From Cercis canadensis (taxonomy: Eukaryota > Streptophyta > Magnoliopsida > Fabales > Fabaceae): a stretch of DNA of 64,000 nucleotides. The first letter of the stretch is position 1, and every line of letters starts with the position of its first letter. Below, piece after piece: positions 50,594 to 63,400 of this stretch. The translations under genes and the position numbers were made by a program. The stretch spans positions 915,805 through 979,804 of the forward strand of contig QAOA01000289.1 of assembly GCA_003255065.1 (NCBI GenBank), given 5' to 3'. Under the pieces are notes generated by a model, which saw only the letters and a program-made list of their open reading frames with translations, ran no database searches and had not been told where the DNA came from.

Positions 50594-53500
50594 TTACTTC
50601 ACAACCAAGTTATCTTCACTGGAGAAAGAATCATCCTTGGGATTGACTTCTTCAATCGAAATTGAAGATGGATTAGAGAGGAATTCCTTCAACTTCCCCA
50701 TCTCTTGGGCTACATCCATCATGCTTGGTCTCATTGAAGAATTGTGCTGTGTGCACAAAAGCCCCAGTTCTATGAGTTCCAATATAACATCTTCCCAAAT
50801 TTTATTATAGTGTTTTGGCAGTGCAGAAGGAGAGCACCTTCTCAATGCTTGTTCAACAATGTTTTCAAGCTTATATGGGTATTGCCTCTTAATCCACTCA
50901 TGCAAGCTCGAACCTTCATGGATAAGGACATCTGTGGGAGGCCTACCTGTCACAATTTCTAACAGAAGCACTCCAAAACTGTAAACATCACCTTGAGTTG
51001 ATGCATGTTTTCCCATTCCATACTCTGTAATCAAATAGAGGGACAGAAATAAGTATGAGGAGTATTAGAAAACACGAGAGCAATAATAGTGAAAAATATT
51101 ATATAGCATTATACATACCAGGGGCTATGTAGCCAACAGAGCCACATAACAAGCCATGTGTTGAACTGAAAAATTCTGAGTCATTGGTTGACATATTTTC
51201 ATCACCTTTTACAAGCCTTGCAATTCCAAAATCTGTCACCAAAGCTGTCATATCGTCATCAAGAAGTATATTGCTTGGCTTAAGATCACAATGCACTACT
51301 CTAACTGGAGAGTAATGGTGAAGATAGGCCATTCCCTCAGCTACATCACTGCATATCCTCACTAGCTGAACCAAATCCAACCTGTGGCTCAACCCGTGGC
51401 TCGGGTAAAGGTGCCTCTCAAAGCTTCCATTTGGCATAAGCGGAAGAACAAGGGCCTTAAACTCCGGCTTGCTGCAAATTGTGATGATCCTTATTAAATT
51501 TCTGTGCCTAGTCCTTCTAAGAATTTGACATTCTCTTCTAAAGCTCCTTGATAGTTCACTAGCTGTTGTTGTATTTAAAACCTTCACAGCAATTCTTGTA
51601 TTATCTCGGAGGACTCCCTTGTAGACATGCCCAAACCGGCCTGAACCAATTAGCCTTGAAGCACTGAACCCTCCAGTGGCTTCAATAAGTTCTCTATATG
51701 AAATTCTTGGGCACTTGAGCTCTTTTGTTTCCTCTTCATCATCCTCCGAGTCCCCTCTACTAACAAATTCCAACCGCCTTTGCGCTTTTAGCTTGAGAAC
51801 CACGGAGTACCCTAATAGGCACAACAAGGGGGTGGCAAATAGCAACACTAGAATCAATAGGATAAGCAAATGATATCCATGTTTCTTGTGGCAGCTTGGC
51901 ATGCCTTCTACTGAACCACAGAGACCATCATTTCCAAGGAAAGAGTCTATGGTCAGTGATGAAAACACTCCCTTGTTTGATACATGCCCAGAGAATTTGT
52001 TGAAAGAGAAATTAAGTTTCTTGAGAGTGGAAGAATCATGCAAGGACTCTGGTATATTACCAGATAATCTATTTGAAGACATGTCGAGTGCTCGAATATA
52101 AGGCAATTGGCCTAATGAAAATGGTAGAGGGCCTTCTAAGGTATTACCAGAGAGGTTGAGGTACTCTAGTGCTATGCAGCTTTCAAGTTGTGGTGGGATA
52201 GTGCCAGAGAGATGGTTCATAGAGAGATCAATTGCTAAGACCATGTCCATTTTACTGAGCTCTAATGGCAATGGCCCATTTAAGTTATTTCTTGATAAAT
52301 TCAAGTATATTTTCAAGCTAGACAAGGCTGCAACTTCTGAAGGAATCTCCCCTGAAATTCTGTTGTGGGAAAGGTCTAAAATCTCCAAATTGACACATTT
52401 TCCTAGACTTGGTGGTATTGTTCCTGAAAGCTGGTTTTCATAAAGTAAAAGCCTCCTTAACTGGGGAAGATTGGCAAAACTATCTGGTATCGAACCAGAA
52501 AGCTTGTTTCTTGACAAATCTAGGAGACCCAGATGCTGAATGTCACCAAGGGCTGAAGGAATCTCACCAGATAGTGAATTATTTGACAAGTAAATTCTCT
52601 CAAGCTTACCCATCTTGCATAGGCTGGGAGGGATTGATTCATTTAGTAGGTTGCTGGACAAATTTAAGAAAGTTAAATTGACAAGGTTGGCAATGTGTGG
52701 AGGAATGGAGCCATATATGAGATTGTCATCTAGATGAAGCTGTACAAGGTTGGAAGGAAGATCACCAATAATATGAGGTAGCTTCCCACCAAGATTGTTT
52801 CCCGCCAATTCGAGTTCTTGAAGGTTAGATAAATTCACCAAGGAAGCAAAGAAAGGTTCAAGGTTGGTGTTACCATCATGGCTAACAAAGTCATTATAGG
52901 ATAAGTAGAGGAATTGTAATTGTGGGCAATTATGTACAATCTCAGATGGCAGCTCTCCACTCAACTTATTTGACTCCAAATCGAGCCATTTAAGTTGTGT
53001 GGAGTTTGAAAGAGCTAAAGGGACTTGGCCTACAAAATGGTTAGACCAAAGCAAAAAGAACCTAAGCTCTTTAAGCATGCATTGATTGCTTAAGGGGATT
53101 TGGCCCCCTAAAGAATTGTTAGAGAGGTCAATGTACTTCAGTGATGAGGACCCATTGCAGAAAAGTGATGGTGGAATCTCACCCTCAAGCTGGTTACTTT
53201 CCAGATCAATGTAGTATAATCCGTGAAGTGAACCCAATTCAGAGGGAATTTTCCCTTTAAGAAAATTCCAAGATAAACTGAGTTGTCCAAGCTGAGCTAA
53301 ATAGCCCAATTCTTTTGGAATGTGACCCACAAAAAAATTCTCAGATAAATCAAAAATTTTTAAGGAAGAGAGGTTAGCAAGAGCAGGGGAAATGGTGCCT
53401 GCAAGTGAGTTTCCACTTAGATCAAGCTCAATGACTCTGTCACTTGCATTGTTGCATCTAATGCCTGACCAATTACAAACATGAACACTCGGAGATTTCC

Positions 53501-53672
53501 AGCTCGCAAGAGCGTTTTTCGGGTCCGAAACAATCCCTGACATGAATGAAATTAATGAACTTTTATCATTCACAAGGTGGGTACTTTCTTCTCCGTAGAC
53601 TCCAAAATGAACAATGAGAAAACAGAGAAATAGACACATTGAAAATATTAAGATTCTTAACAAACCCATCAT
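50594..53672 (-). CDS. LRR receptor-like serine/threonine kinase, non-RD (At2g24130-like)
   Basis: Two exons (53672-51119 and 51024-50594) join in phase to give 994 residues. Order: signal peptide (about 1-27), LRR N-terminal cap with the pair CNWSGIRC, about 20 extracellular leucine-rich repeats (LxxLxLxxNxLxGxIP), one membrane helix (LLILLILVLLFATPLLCLLG) with a basic stop-transfer stretch, then a kinase domain. Kinase motifs: glycine loop GSGRFGHVYKG, IAVKVL with the ATP-binding Lys, HCDLKPSN (about 794-801), DFG (about 814-816) and GSVGYIAPEYG across the intron. The Cys before the catalytic Asp marks it as non-RD, a trait common in immune-type receptor kinases of the FLS2/EFR/XA21 kind. 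The intron inside the activation segment is typical of that group. The ligand is unknown. It matches At2g24130 from memory. Confidence 0.92.
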
Positions 53673-54987
53673 GACATGAAGTAGTATCGTTTCTCTTCAA
53701 GCTACAAAAATAATGAAGGAAACGATGAACAGCAAAGCAACAGATACATGAGTTTGTGAATCACAGTTCAATGTAGCTAGCTTAAGAAGATGAACCCTGA
53801 GGATCAAGGCTAAGAAGGAAGCACGCAGTGGTGGGAAAATCTGAATTGTGCCTAACTGCCGTTGAAAATAGCAGACGTACGTTTGGCGCCTATTATCGTT
53901 GACATTGAAATTGACGTATCCAAGGTGGACACGTGGATGATCGAGGTATGACACATAGGAAACTGTACCGACCGTTTAGCAATAGTGGTGGACATGTCAG
54001 CAGAGTAGGCGTAACAGTGATTTTGAATTATATAATAATGATTATTTTTTACTAAGTTATGGTCATTGGGTTATCAGATTGAGTTAGTAGTGGATGGTGT
54101 GCTGTTAAGAAAGATAATCTTGGTTAATAGGGTTGCCTATAGAAGACACTGAATGCTTATTGATGACGCTGCAATTGGGGTTATTGGTTTCGGTATGTTT
54201 GTCGGCTGCAGTGATGTGTGTTAAAGCACTATGTTGATGGCAATTTAAGGGCGATGGATAAAGAGACAATATTTGAATGTGTATATTGTCAATTTTTTTT
54301 TTATTACATGACGATAAGGATGTTTGAATCTTTAACCTTATGCATATTACTCAAACTTCTCACTATTAGATCAAACCTAGTGACTTTGTATATTATCAAT
54401 TCGAGGCGTTGTAAATTACTATGTACGTTTATTGGTTTATAGCTAATCATGCAAGTTATTTTTCATAGTGAAAAGGTGAAAAATAAAACTTGAGAAATAT
54501 AATTTATTTTGTTTAAATCGTGTTTAATTATAAAAAAAATAAAATGAGAGAAACTATTTGAGGAAGTATAAACGAAAAAATATTTTGGCTCACATTTCCT
54601 TAAACTTCTCTTCTTTCTTTTTCTTTTCATTTCTTCAAATTACTAAGCATACTAAATATAATTAAAGAGTAATATTTACATTGATTATTACTCCTTGAAA
54701 AAAAAAAATAATACTTCTTTAATATTTACCTATTCTCTCTTACTAAACATATCTTAAAAATTAAAAGTTGATGTGTGAAGGAGAAATAATTAAAAGAGAA
54801 GAATAAACTAGAAGAAAGTTCTATGTTTTCCTTTTACTTTTGGTGGGGGCACTAAAAGTTAGCTTGGCATGCAAATGTTTGGCTAAGGATTCAATGAATC
54901 TATAAGCAATTATGATGACTAATGACAATGATTTAAGGATAAAGTGCTTATTGTGTAGCACGGTAGAGAAAATAGAAAAGCTTTGCT
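53673..54987. other. LRR-kinase promoter and AT-rich spacer
   Basis: This holds the upstream region of the LRR kinase and then AT-rich sequence. No gene or repeat family was recognised apart from the G-box-like site. Confidence 0.5.
53930..53936. promoter_or_regulatory. G-box / ABRE-like element upstream of the LRR kinase
   Basis: ACACGTGG contains the G-box core CACGTG about 260 bases upstream of the LRR kinase ATG. bZIP and bHLH factors bind such sites. Only the sequence match supports it. Confidence 0.3.
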
Positions 54988-55301
54988 CAAATTGAAATGT
55001 GTAACTTGTGGTGCAACTTGTTTGTGAATCCGATTTTCTTGAAGCAGTCAAGCTGATTAAGGATGCTGAGTGTACTTTTCACAAATATTGGTGTTTTATG
55101 AGTGATATCCAAAACTTAATGAGAAGAGATTGGCAAGTGACAGTTAATTATGTGTTGTGCGAAATTAATCATGTTGCAAATCTTTTAGCAAAGTTTGGAG
55201 CAAGAGGACAAGTTAGTTGGGCAGTTCTTCAGCAACCCATTGCTAAAATCTATATTATGTTGTTAGCTAATAGAATGTCTATGATTTTTCCTAAAATGTA
55301 A
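54988..55301 (+). pseudogene. LINE-type RNase H domain relic
   Basis: A reading without its own start resembles the C-terminal half of the RNase H-like domain (RVT_3) found at the end of plant L1-type LINE polyproteins and in 'putative ribonuclease H protein' genes. Typical strings are VCESDFLEAVKLI, the RRDWQVTVNYVLCEINHVANLLA stretch read in part, and the tail VSWAVLQQP. The Asp/Asn pattern near HVANLLAK replaces the usual HVADxLAK. No reverse transcriptase region or poly-A tail is seen nearby, so it is a short old fragment. Confidence 0.6.
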
Positions 55302-55774
55302 TTTTTTCCTTGTATTACCAAAAGAAATTTGAAATGCGTAACATCTCTACCATGCTACATATTAGCTTGTAAGTTTCTTCCCCGCAACTAAAAATTTCAT
55401 TATGATTCTAACTTTCCAACTCTGTATCTTTGAATCACATATGAATTTAAAAATTATTATATTTGGTATAAAAATAAAATATTATACAGATATATCTAAA
55501 AATGTGATATTTTAATAATTTAAATATTTTACTTGACATTTCAAATATAAACATGATATTAACATATTTTATTTATGTATTGATAAAATCAATTTTTGGT
55601 TTGAATCCTACCAGTAATTATTTATTGGTAGTAATGTATCATATCTTAAAGCAGGAATAACTTGTACAATTCCTAATTGTTAAAAATAAAGCATGTGTGA
55701 AGGAGTAGGATGGCCATGATAAAATATCTTAGACAATATTAAAATACTCATATATAAAACACCTTGAGAAGAGA

Positions 55775-55878
55775 TATAGAAGCTATGTTGCACGGGGACG
55801 GGGACGAAACGCGGGGACGGCGATTTTTCAAAAACGTAGGTACAGGGACGCCATGTCATACACACATACATACATATA

Positions 55879-55931
<53 letters not shown>

Positions 55932-56538
55932 CAAATCCTTAGCAAATATCAACAAAAAATCCTTATAATGAACAATTTTAAAATTCTCAAGCATTAAAAA
56001 ATATCAACATAAATCCTTAGCTAATAAATAACAACTAACAACTAACAAATATTAAGTATTACCCCAAAATACAAATGAACAATCAAAATTCAAATTATAA
56101 CACTATTAATTTCTTCATTTCTATCACCACTATCACTAATAATTACAGCTTCCATCTCAAGTTCATCAAGTGACACCACTGAAGAGAAACCAGAGGAGCT
56201 TCAGGGAGAAAATGATTGAAAATGGTGTCCAAATGCCCTAAAATCTGAATTGAACTCGGGTTGATGGTGAAAATTGGGGCACAGCTTCATACGGTGTCAT
56301 TTTGGGACGTTTAGCTACCTTCCTTGCATGATACGACATCGTTCCATTAAATGAAAAAACAGGCCACGCAAAACAACGTCGTATTCAATGACCGATCGTT
56401 TTATTGGCATTTCTTTTTCATTTTTTTTTGCGAAACTCTTCGTTTCGAAACGTTAAAATTCAAAAAATCAATTTTTTAGAGTTTTTTCGGCGTTTCTGGC
56501 GTCTAGGATGCGTCTCGCTTTTCGTCCCTGTATAGAAG
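55775..56538. mobile_element. Probable non-autonomous hAT-like DNA transposon
   Basis: Identical 8-bp flanks TATAGAAG (55775-55782 and 56531-56538) bound 748 bp. The right end read inward from the other strand is CAGGGACGAAAAGCGAGACGC. The left end has CACGGGGACGGGGACGAAACGCGGGGACG a few bases inside the flank, an imperfect inverted match. An 8-bp target-site duplication and CA-starting ends fit the hAT superfamily. There is no transposase. The interior holds CATA and TA microsatellites. Confidence 0.5.
55858..55932. repeat. CATA tetranucleotide and TA microsatellite
   Basis: Repeated CATA units pass into a run of TA dinucleotides, inside the hAT-like element. Confidence 0.9.
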
Positions 56539-57119
56539 GGACATTTTGGGTTCAAGTAGGCTGGACTAACTTCAGAGGAATTCTAGATATTGAGAGCAAA
56601 TTTGAGCGAATAGTGGATGTGGGCTAAACTGGGCTACAATTCACTTTTTTGATATGGAAATACAATGGGCTAGTATTGATTCAGTACGGAACAAACTCCT
56701 CTATTGGGCTCAAATATGGTCCATAAGCATTTCCGCTAACTATTGCTATTGGGCTGTGAAATTCCTATGGGCCTATTTTAATGTCTTACAAAAACTACTA
56801 AGTTCCCAANGTCTAGGATGCGTCTCGCTTTTTGTCCCTGTATAGAAGGGACATTTTGGGTTCAAGTAGGCTGGACTAACTTCAGAGGAATTCTAGATAT
56901 TGAGAGCAAATTTGAGTGAATAGTGGATGTGGGCTAAACTGGGCTACAATTCACTTTTTTGATATGGAAATACAATGGGCTAGTATTGATTCAGTACGGA
57001 ACAAACTCCTCTATTGGGCTCAAATATGGTCCATAAGCATTTCCGCTAACTATTGCTATTGGGCTGTGAAATTCCTATGGGCCTATTTTAATGTCTTACA
57101 AAAACTACTAAGTTCCCAA
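56501..57119. other. Single-N join with 309-bp duplicated flank
   Basis: The N at 56810 sits between 56501-56809 and 56811-57119, two 309-bp copies that differ at only a few bases. This is the longest of the six such joins. It duplicates the right end of the hAT-like element and its flank in the assembly. Confidence 0.88.
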
Positions 57120-57467
57120 GGGTTTTTTCATTCTGTTTTTCTGTTTTTTTTTTTTTTTTTAATTTTTTTTAAGGTAAATTCGAACTGGGAATCTAAGGGA
57201 TCCCTCATCTTTTATTTTTCTTTTTTAAATATACTTTTTTATCTTATTTTTTTTGGTTCATATTTGATATTTTTAACATATGCCAAACTCATCGTTTTCA
57301 ACTTGAATACAAACATAAAAATCTTCTACGGGGCCAAGACTGGGGTTTAAGGGAGGTTTCGTCCTCTTCCCTCGCAGACACAGTGATACCCTCTTTTTTT
57401 TTTTTTTTCTCTCTCTCTTCCTCACACCCTTCCCCCTCTCACAACAAGGGATACCTACAGCTCCACA

Positions 57468-60400
57468 ATGACGTTGGCAACTTCCCTTCCTAGCCCTCAG
57501 CTCCAAGCGTATAGCAACAATAGTAGAAATCACCTCCAGATTAAAAGACAATCTCGTAAAAATCTTCAGTTTCTCTTTATCTCAACCCCCAGTACTCTCT
57601 TCACTTCACTCCCTTCTACTTCTTCGTTTCCACTGAGCGTCACGTCTCCTTCAAACCCAATTCAATTTCATACTTTATCAGACTCTATCCACGATAATCT
57701 CGTTGAAGACCTCGAGAATTCCCTCAATTCTTATGTACCCATTAATGGAATTCAACAAATTGAGGCTCCAGAATCATGCCGGAGGATATTTATCCAAGAC
57801 CCACCTTGGATTTCCTCACTATTTTTGAAAGGTTTGCACAAAAGAACTAACCAAGAGTTGAAATTGGAGTTTCAGGAAATTGAGAAGAGGAAGTATAATT
57901 TATTGAGGAGGAGGCAGATTAAAGTGGAGACTGAGGCATGGGAGAGGATGGTGGAGGAGTATAAAGAGATAGAAAGAGAAATGCGTGAGAAGAACTTGGC
58001 TCCCAATTTACCTCATGTGAAGGCGCTGTTTTTGGGGTGGTTTGAACCACTGAAGGATGCTATAGAAGCAGAACAGAAGACGCAGAGGACGAAGAAGCAG
58101 AAGGCGGCATTTGCACCCCATATTGATTTGTTGCCTGCAGCTAAAATGGCAGTTATTGTTATGCATAAGATGATGGGTTTGGTGATGCTGGAACATCAGT
58201 CAGGGTGTGTTCAACTTGTTCAGGCTGCAGTTCAGATTGGTATGGCTATAGAACACGAGGTAAATGACAAGAATTTTAGTTCTCTGAACTCATATATGAT
58301 TATTGTCAATTGCAAGGAGGAATTATTTGTTGTAGAAAGAACCTTTTAATTTCAGTTGATATATGGATTCAGTTATATTCAAGTCTATGCAGAGAACAGT
58401 ACAGAGGCGTTCCAATCAGTCTTGTTTTGTTTAACCTTATTCAAGTTGAATATTTTTTAAACTATGTGCTGCATTTTAATATGTAAAGAGAAAAAGGAGG
58501 AATTTGCTAGACCTTGCATGTCAGAGTTATTCATGATCTTGTTCTGACATGGAATAGTAAAACGATACACATAAATGGAGTTTCTAATGGCCTATATATC
58601 AATATATGTATGTTGGATATAATTTCTGCCTCGTAGGAGTTGGAATTTCCTTCTATGTCCTTGCATGACTTTTTCTTGGCTGTTCTTGTAATGTAGTTTT
58701 AATATTGATGTCAGTAAAGGAGCACCCCCATCTCTCAACTGGTTCCACTTTTTTCATAGATTGATATCTGTTGTAATTATCTTATGGTGTTTCAGGTTAG
58801 GATTCATAAGTTCCTGGAGAAAACTAGAAGTCATCAGAGTAAGAAGACAGAGGCTGGTGCTGAGGAAGGTATAAATAATGATAAAGAAAAACTAAGGAAA
58901 CGTGTAAATGGTTTGATTAGAAGAAAAAGACTGAAAGAGGTGCAGATGCTACTGAAAAGAGAAGAATTTAGTCCTTGGGGACGTGATACCCAGGCTAAGG
59001 TTTGTGTGTGCATGTGCATACGTGTTATTTTTTTTTTTGTATTAATATTGGAATTTAATGAGTCAATATTCTAAAACCATGCAGCTGGGAAGTCGATTAA
59101 TACAATTATTAATTGAAACAGCATATATACAGTCTCCAGTTAACAACTCTGCTGATATGCCACCTGATTTTCGACCGGCATTCATGCATAGGTTTAAAGC
59201 TGTAGCAAAGCATCCAAGGTGAGGCTTCACTTTTTTCTTTCAATTAATTATTAATACTTCAGGAACTTGACCCCTTTGCAACTAAATGAGACTGTCAGAT
59301 TAGGGTAATTGGAGATTGGGAATTTCTTTGGTCGAAAATTACCTGGATAATGTATCCTGGTTGGTACTCATCTTTCTGTTACTCTCTCTCTCACTCACAC
59401 ACACACAAGAACAAATGCCATTGGCTTTTGGCTCAGAACATATTGTGAGGGAGTGTGACTAATAATTTTTGTTCAAGGAAAAGGAAAGAATAAAGAGGGG
59501 CTTATAAACTCAGATGTCTTTGTGGTAGATCTTTTAATGATTGAACATGAAAAAGAATCTAGACAGGTCTTTAAATGATTTTTAGAATTACACAATTTTT
59601 TTTTCTTTAGGAATTGTGAAGAACTGTTTGGTACTTGCAGGCAAAAGATTTTGAAGACTTATGGCGTCATAGAATGTGATCCCTTAGTCCTGGCTGGGCT
59701 TGATAAATCTGTAAGTTGAGACAGCTTGTTTTATTTTTACATATTACAGTGCATTTGTAGTTGGTATGCAAAGTTGAAAGGTTTTCATTATTGCTTCCCA
59801 ACCATGAATGCAAAACAAATCCATTAATCACAGTATCTACATGATCTTCCTGTAAATAAAAAATTATGAACTTTCTGTACCAACAGAAGAATTTCAATTT
59901 AGATGGATGCGGAGGAGAAACTCTTCTTATCAATCTACAAAAACATCCCACTGAAGATGTTGCACTTAGGACTCCCTGGCATATCATGTTTTGACATCCT
60001 TGTGCTGGCTAAAAGAATAGAGGTTTTCATGAAATAATTAACTTTCACATAGCTATCAATTGACTGTTCAGTTATTCTCAAAATCTGTTTTGATTGGTTT
60101 TAAGGTTACTGGTATGCACTAGAAACAGTAAATATACTTCAAGTTCCTTACTTACTGATTAATGCCCATTTTTTTTTTGTGCAGGCTAAGCATATGTTAA
60201 TACCTTACGTGCCAATGTTAATACCTCCAAAAAAGTGGAAAGGGTATGATATACTGGTATAGCATGTTTAATTGAAAAGTCTGCATTTGGTTAAATTTTA
60301 TGTGGCTGTAGCATGATTTAATATGCTCAGTTCTAATCCTTTTCAAATCCAAAGAAGAATAGGATAAGTAATCAGAAGAATGACATGTAATTAGTTTTTC

Positions 60401-63400
60401 TAAACATGGTAACTAACTTGAATGTAGGAAAAATTTCTCTCCTCCTTAATGTCTTAGTTACTTCTTTCTCGGTCTTTCTCTTTCTAAAATCTTATTAAAA
60501 TCCTTCCAGATATGACAAAGGTGGCCACTTGTTCTTACCATCTTATATTATGCGCACTCATGGATCTAGGAAACAGCAAGATGTAATGAAGAATATCAAA
60601 GGGAAACAGATGCAAAAAGTTTTTGAGGTATAATTATGTCAGTTTCTGTTTTCCTCTTTCATTGCCATGATAGAAGTGAGGTAGTTTTCCATGAAAGAGG
60701 TGATCTGGTTTAAAAAAAAAAAATTTGTTTTATTTCTGCACAACATTGGATTGGTGGTTCAGAACTAATTGGGAGTCATTATAGTCTAGTTCAATGGTTA
60801 CTAGTTTCTTTTTTCTATTTACTTTGTTTCTTCCTGATTGTTTCAATATCTGTAGTCTTCTAAATGTAAAGGCAAGCCATATTGAATTGTATCTAAAATA
60901 CTACATAAGATTTCATTCTGCTTCTTTAATATGAATTTATTTCTATGCATCATGTGATACTAGTTTGACCTGATTTTTCTTTGGAATGATCAGGCCTTGG
61001 ATATGCTTGGCAACACCAAATGGCGAGTAAATAGAAGATTACTTGGTGTAGTGGAGTCCATTTGGGCTGGAGGTGGTAGCATTGCTGGCCTGGTTGATCT
61101 TAATGATGTAAGCACATACTGATGAAGAGGTTTTCAAGATATGAAAAGAAGACAGATTTAGAAGTCTTGAAAAAAGGAGATTGTACTCATTTTTCCCTCC
61201 CTATCTTTTTCTATACAAAACTAAATAAAAAGGGGCTTACATTGCAAATAAAATATATTCAGATATTATAACCTTTAGGAGGTAAATTTTTGAATCATTA
61301 ATTGTCTATAAACACCAAGTATTGTTAATATTTTGATTGCAAGAATCTTCTTTTCACTTGAGACTTGAATGAGCCTGAAGAATTCATGATATGGAATTTT
61401 CTCATGCAATGCTAACCACATGAGCATTCTACCCAATTTCATAAAATATTTTGAAGATTATTTTATCAATTTTCCAATAAACTTTATATGGATTTATGTT
61501 ATAAAAATTTCTGGTCCTCTCCTTCCCCCTTTTTTTTATAAAGCATGAGATGTGATGAATTCTTAATATTATCATTTACCTGCTTCTGTGTAATTCATTT
61601 GGTTTGCATATATTTTCATTTGGCTTGTAGGTTCCTATACCAGAGAAGCCACCTGTAGAGGATTTAAAACAAATCCAGGAATGGAAATGGAGCGTGAGGA
61701 AGGCAAAGAAAATTAATCTAGAGAGGCATTCTCAAAGATGTGACACTGAACTTAAGCTTTCTGTAAGATCTCTCCTCCCTTTGTCAAATATATTTTTACA
61801 ATATCTTCAAATAATTGAAAATTCCAACTTTGGTCGCTACATCAGTGACTTATGATCTTGCCTACATCTTGCACTATGAGACGTTGCTCAATTTATCTAT
61901 AATTAGACTTGATTCCTCAAGTTACAGTAGGTCAATATGATCATGAGCCATGTAATATCAGCTATGTTTTGTATAATCGTGTCATATCTATCCCATATTT
62001 CATTAGATGAGCAATAATACATGAAAATACATCCTGAAACAGGTAGCTCGAAAGATGAAAGATGAGGAAGGCTTTTACTATCCCCACAATCTTGACTTCC
62101 GGGGAAGAGCATATCCAATGCATCCTCATTTGAATCATTTAAGTTCTGATTTATGCCGAGGACTACTTGAATTTGCAGAAGGACGGCCACTGGGGAAATC
62201 TGGACTACAGTGGCTAAAGATACATTTAGCAAATTTGTATTCAGGTGGTGTTGAAAAGCTGTCATATGATGGGCGCCTAGCTTTTGTGGAGAATCATCTT
62301 CATGATATATTTGACTCTGCTGATAACCCAATTAATGGAAACCGTTGGTGGTTAACGGCTGAAGATCCTTTCCAGTGCCTAGCTGCTTGTATTAATCTGT
62401 CAGAGGCCTTCAGAAGCTCATCACCACATTCCGTCGTCTCACACCTCCCAATTCACCAGGTTAATACTTCATAGAAAGATGTAAAAGTAGTGAAAAAAAT
62501 GTTATAGCTTTTGGAGAGTTCTTTCTGAGTAGCTAAGTTTACTCCTAACTCTCTCTTGACCTGCGACACAAAATTGTTTTCAGAGATCCTTAATGAGAAT
62601 AAACTATCTAGAAGATAAGATGCAATCAAAATGTTTTTTTAATATGGTTTGTTTGTTTTTTTTTTTTTGGTTGGGGGGTGGGGGTGGGGACTTGAGTTTA
62701 ATACCTAGACAGTGGAACAAGTGACATCATGACAGGTAGTTTACTTTATAGGCTATTCTTTTAGACCTTATTATGAAATATGAATTTGGGATGTCATTGC
62801 TTTCAATAATATGTTGTGTAGTCCACTTGGTTGGTGTACACATTAGAGAAAATGTTACACACGTTATATTATCTACATATACGTTGAATTTGGAGTCCAC
62901 TATTTTCCAGTGACCTCTGGATTCACTCTAATTACACCTCCTCTGCCTTCAAGAAGAATGTGAAAGTAGATTATGAATTCTAAGGTCAACAGCAATACCT
63001 GTATGAGTTATGAATAAAAACAATGGTTGAACTTGGAGCTTCGCTTGCAAATTTCTTGTTAAGCATTTTCTATCTTAAAGCTAGAGCTGATTATATTATC
63101 TTTTAATTTAGTTTATTTATTTTGGATATTTTAGTCAATATGAAATCTATAAAGCATTTTTTTCCCCTTTACATTTTTGTACATGGCATTTGTAAAATAT
63201 TCTTGTTGTATCTTTTTATTTTTTTATCTTTCAATTGAAAATGTTTTCTCTATTTACTGCTTTTTAAGGAATGTATCAGTAATGCAGTTCTCATGAATTT
63301 TTAGGATGGTTCCTGTAATGGCTTACAGCACTATGCAGCTTTGGGAAGAGATAATGTAGGTTTACTTATATCTCACTTCTTAAATTCTACAATCGTTTTT

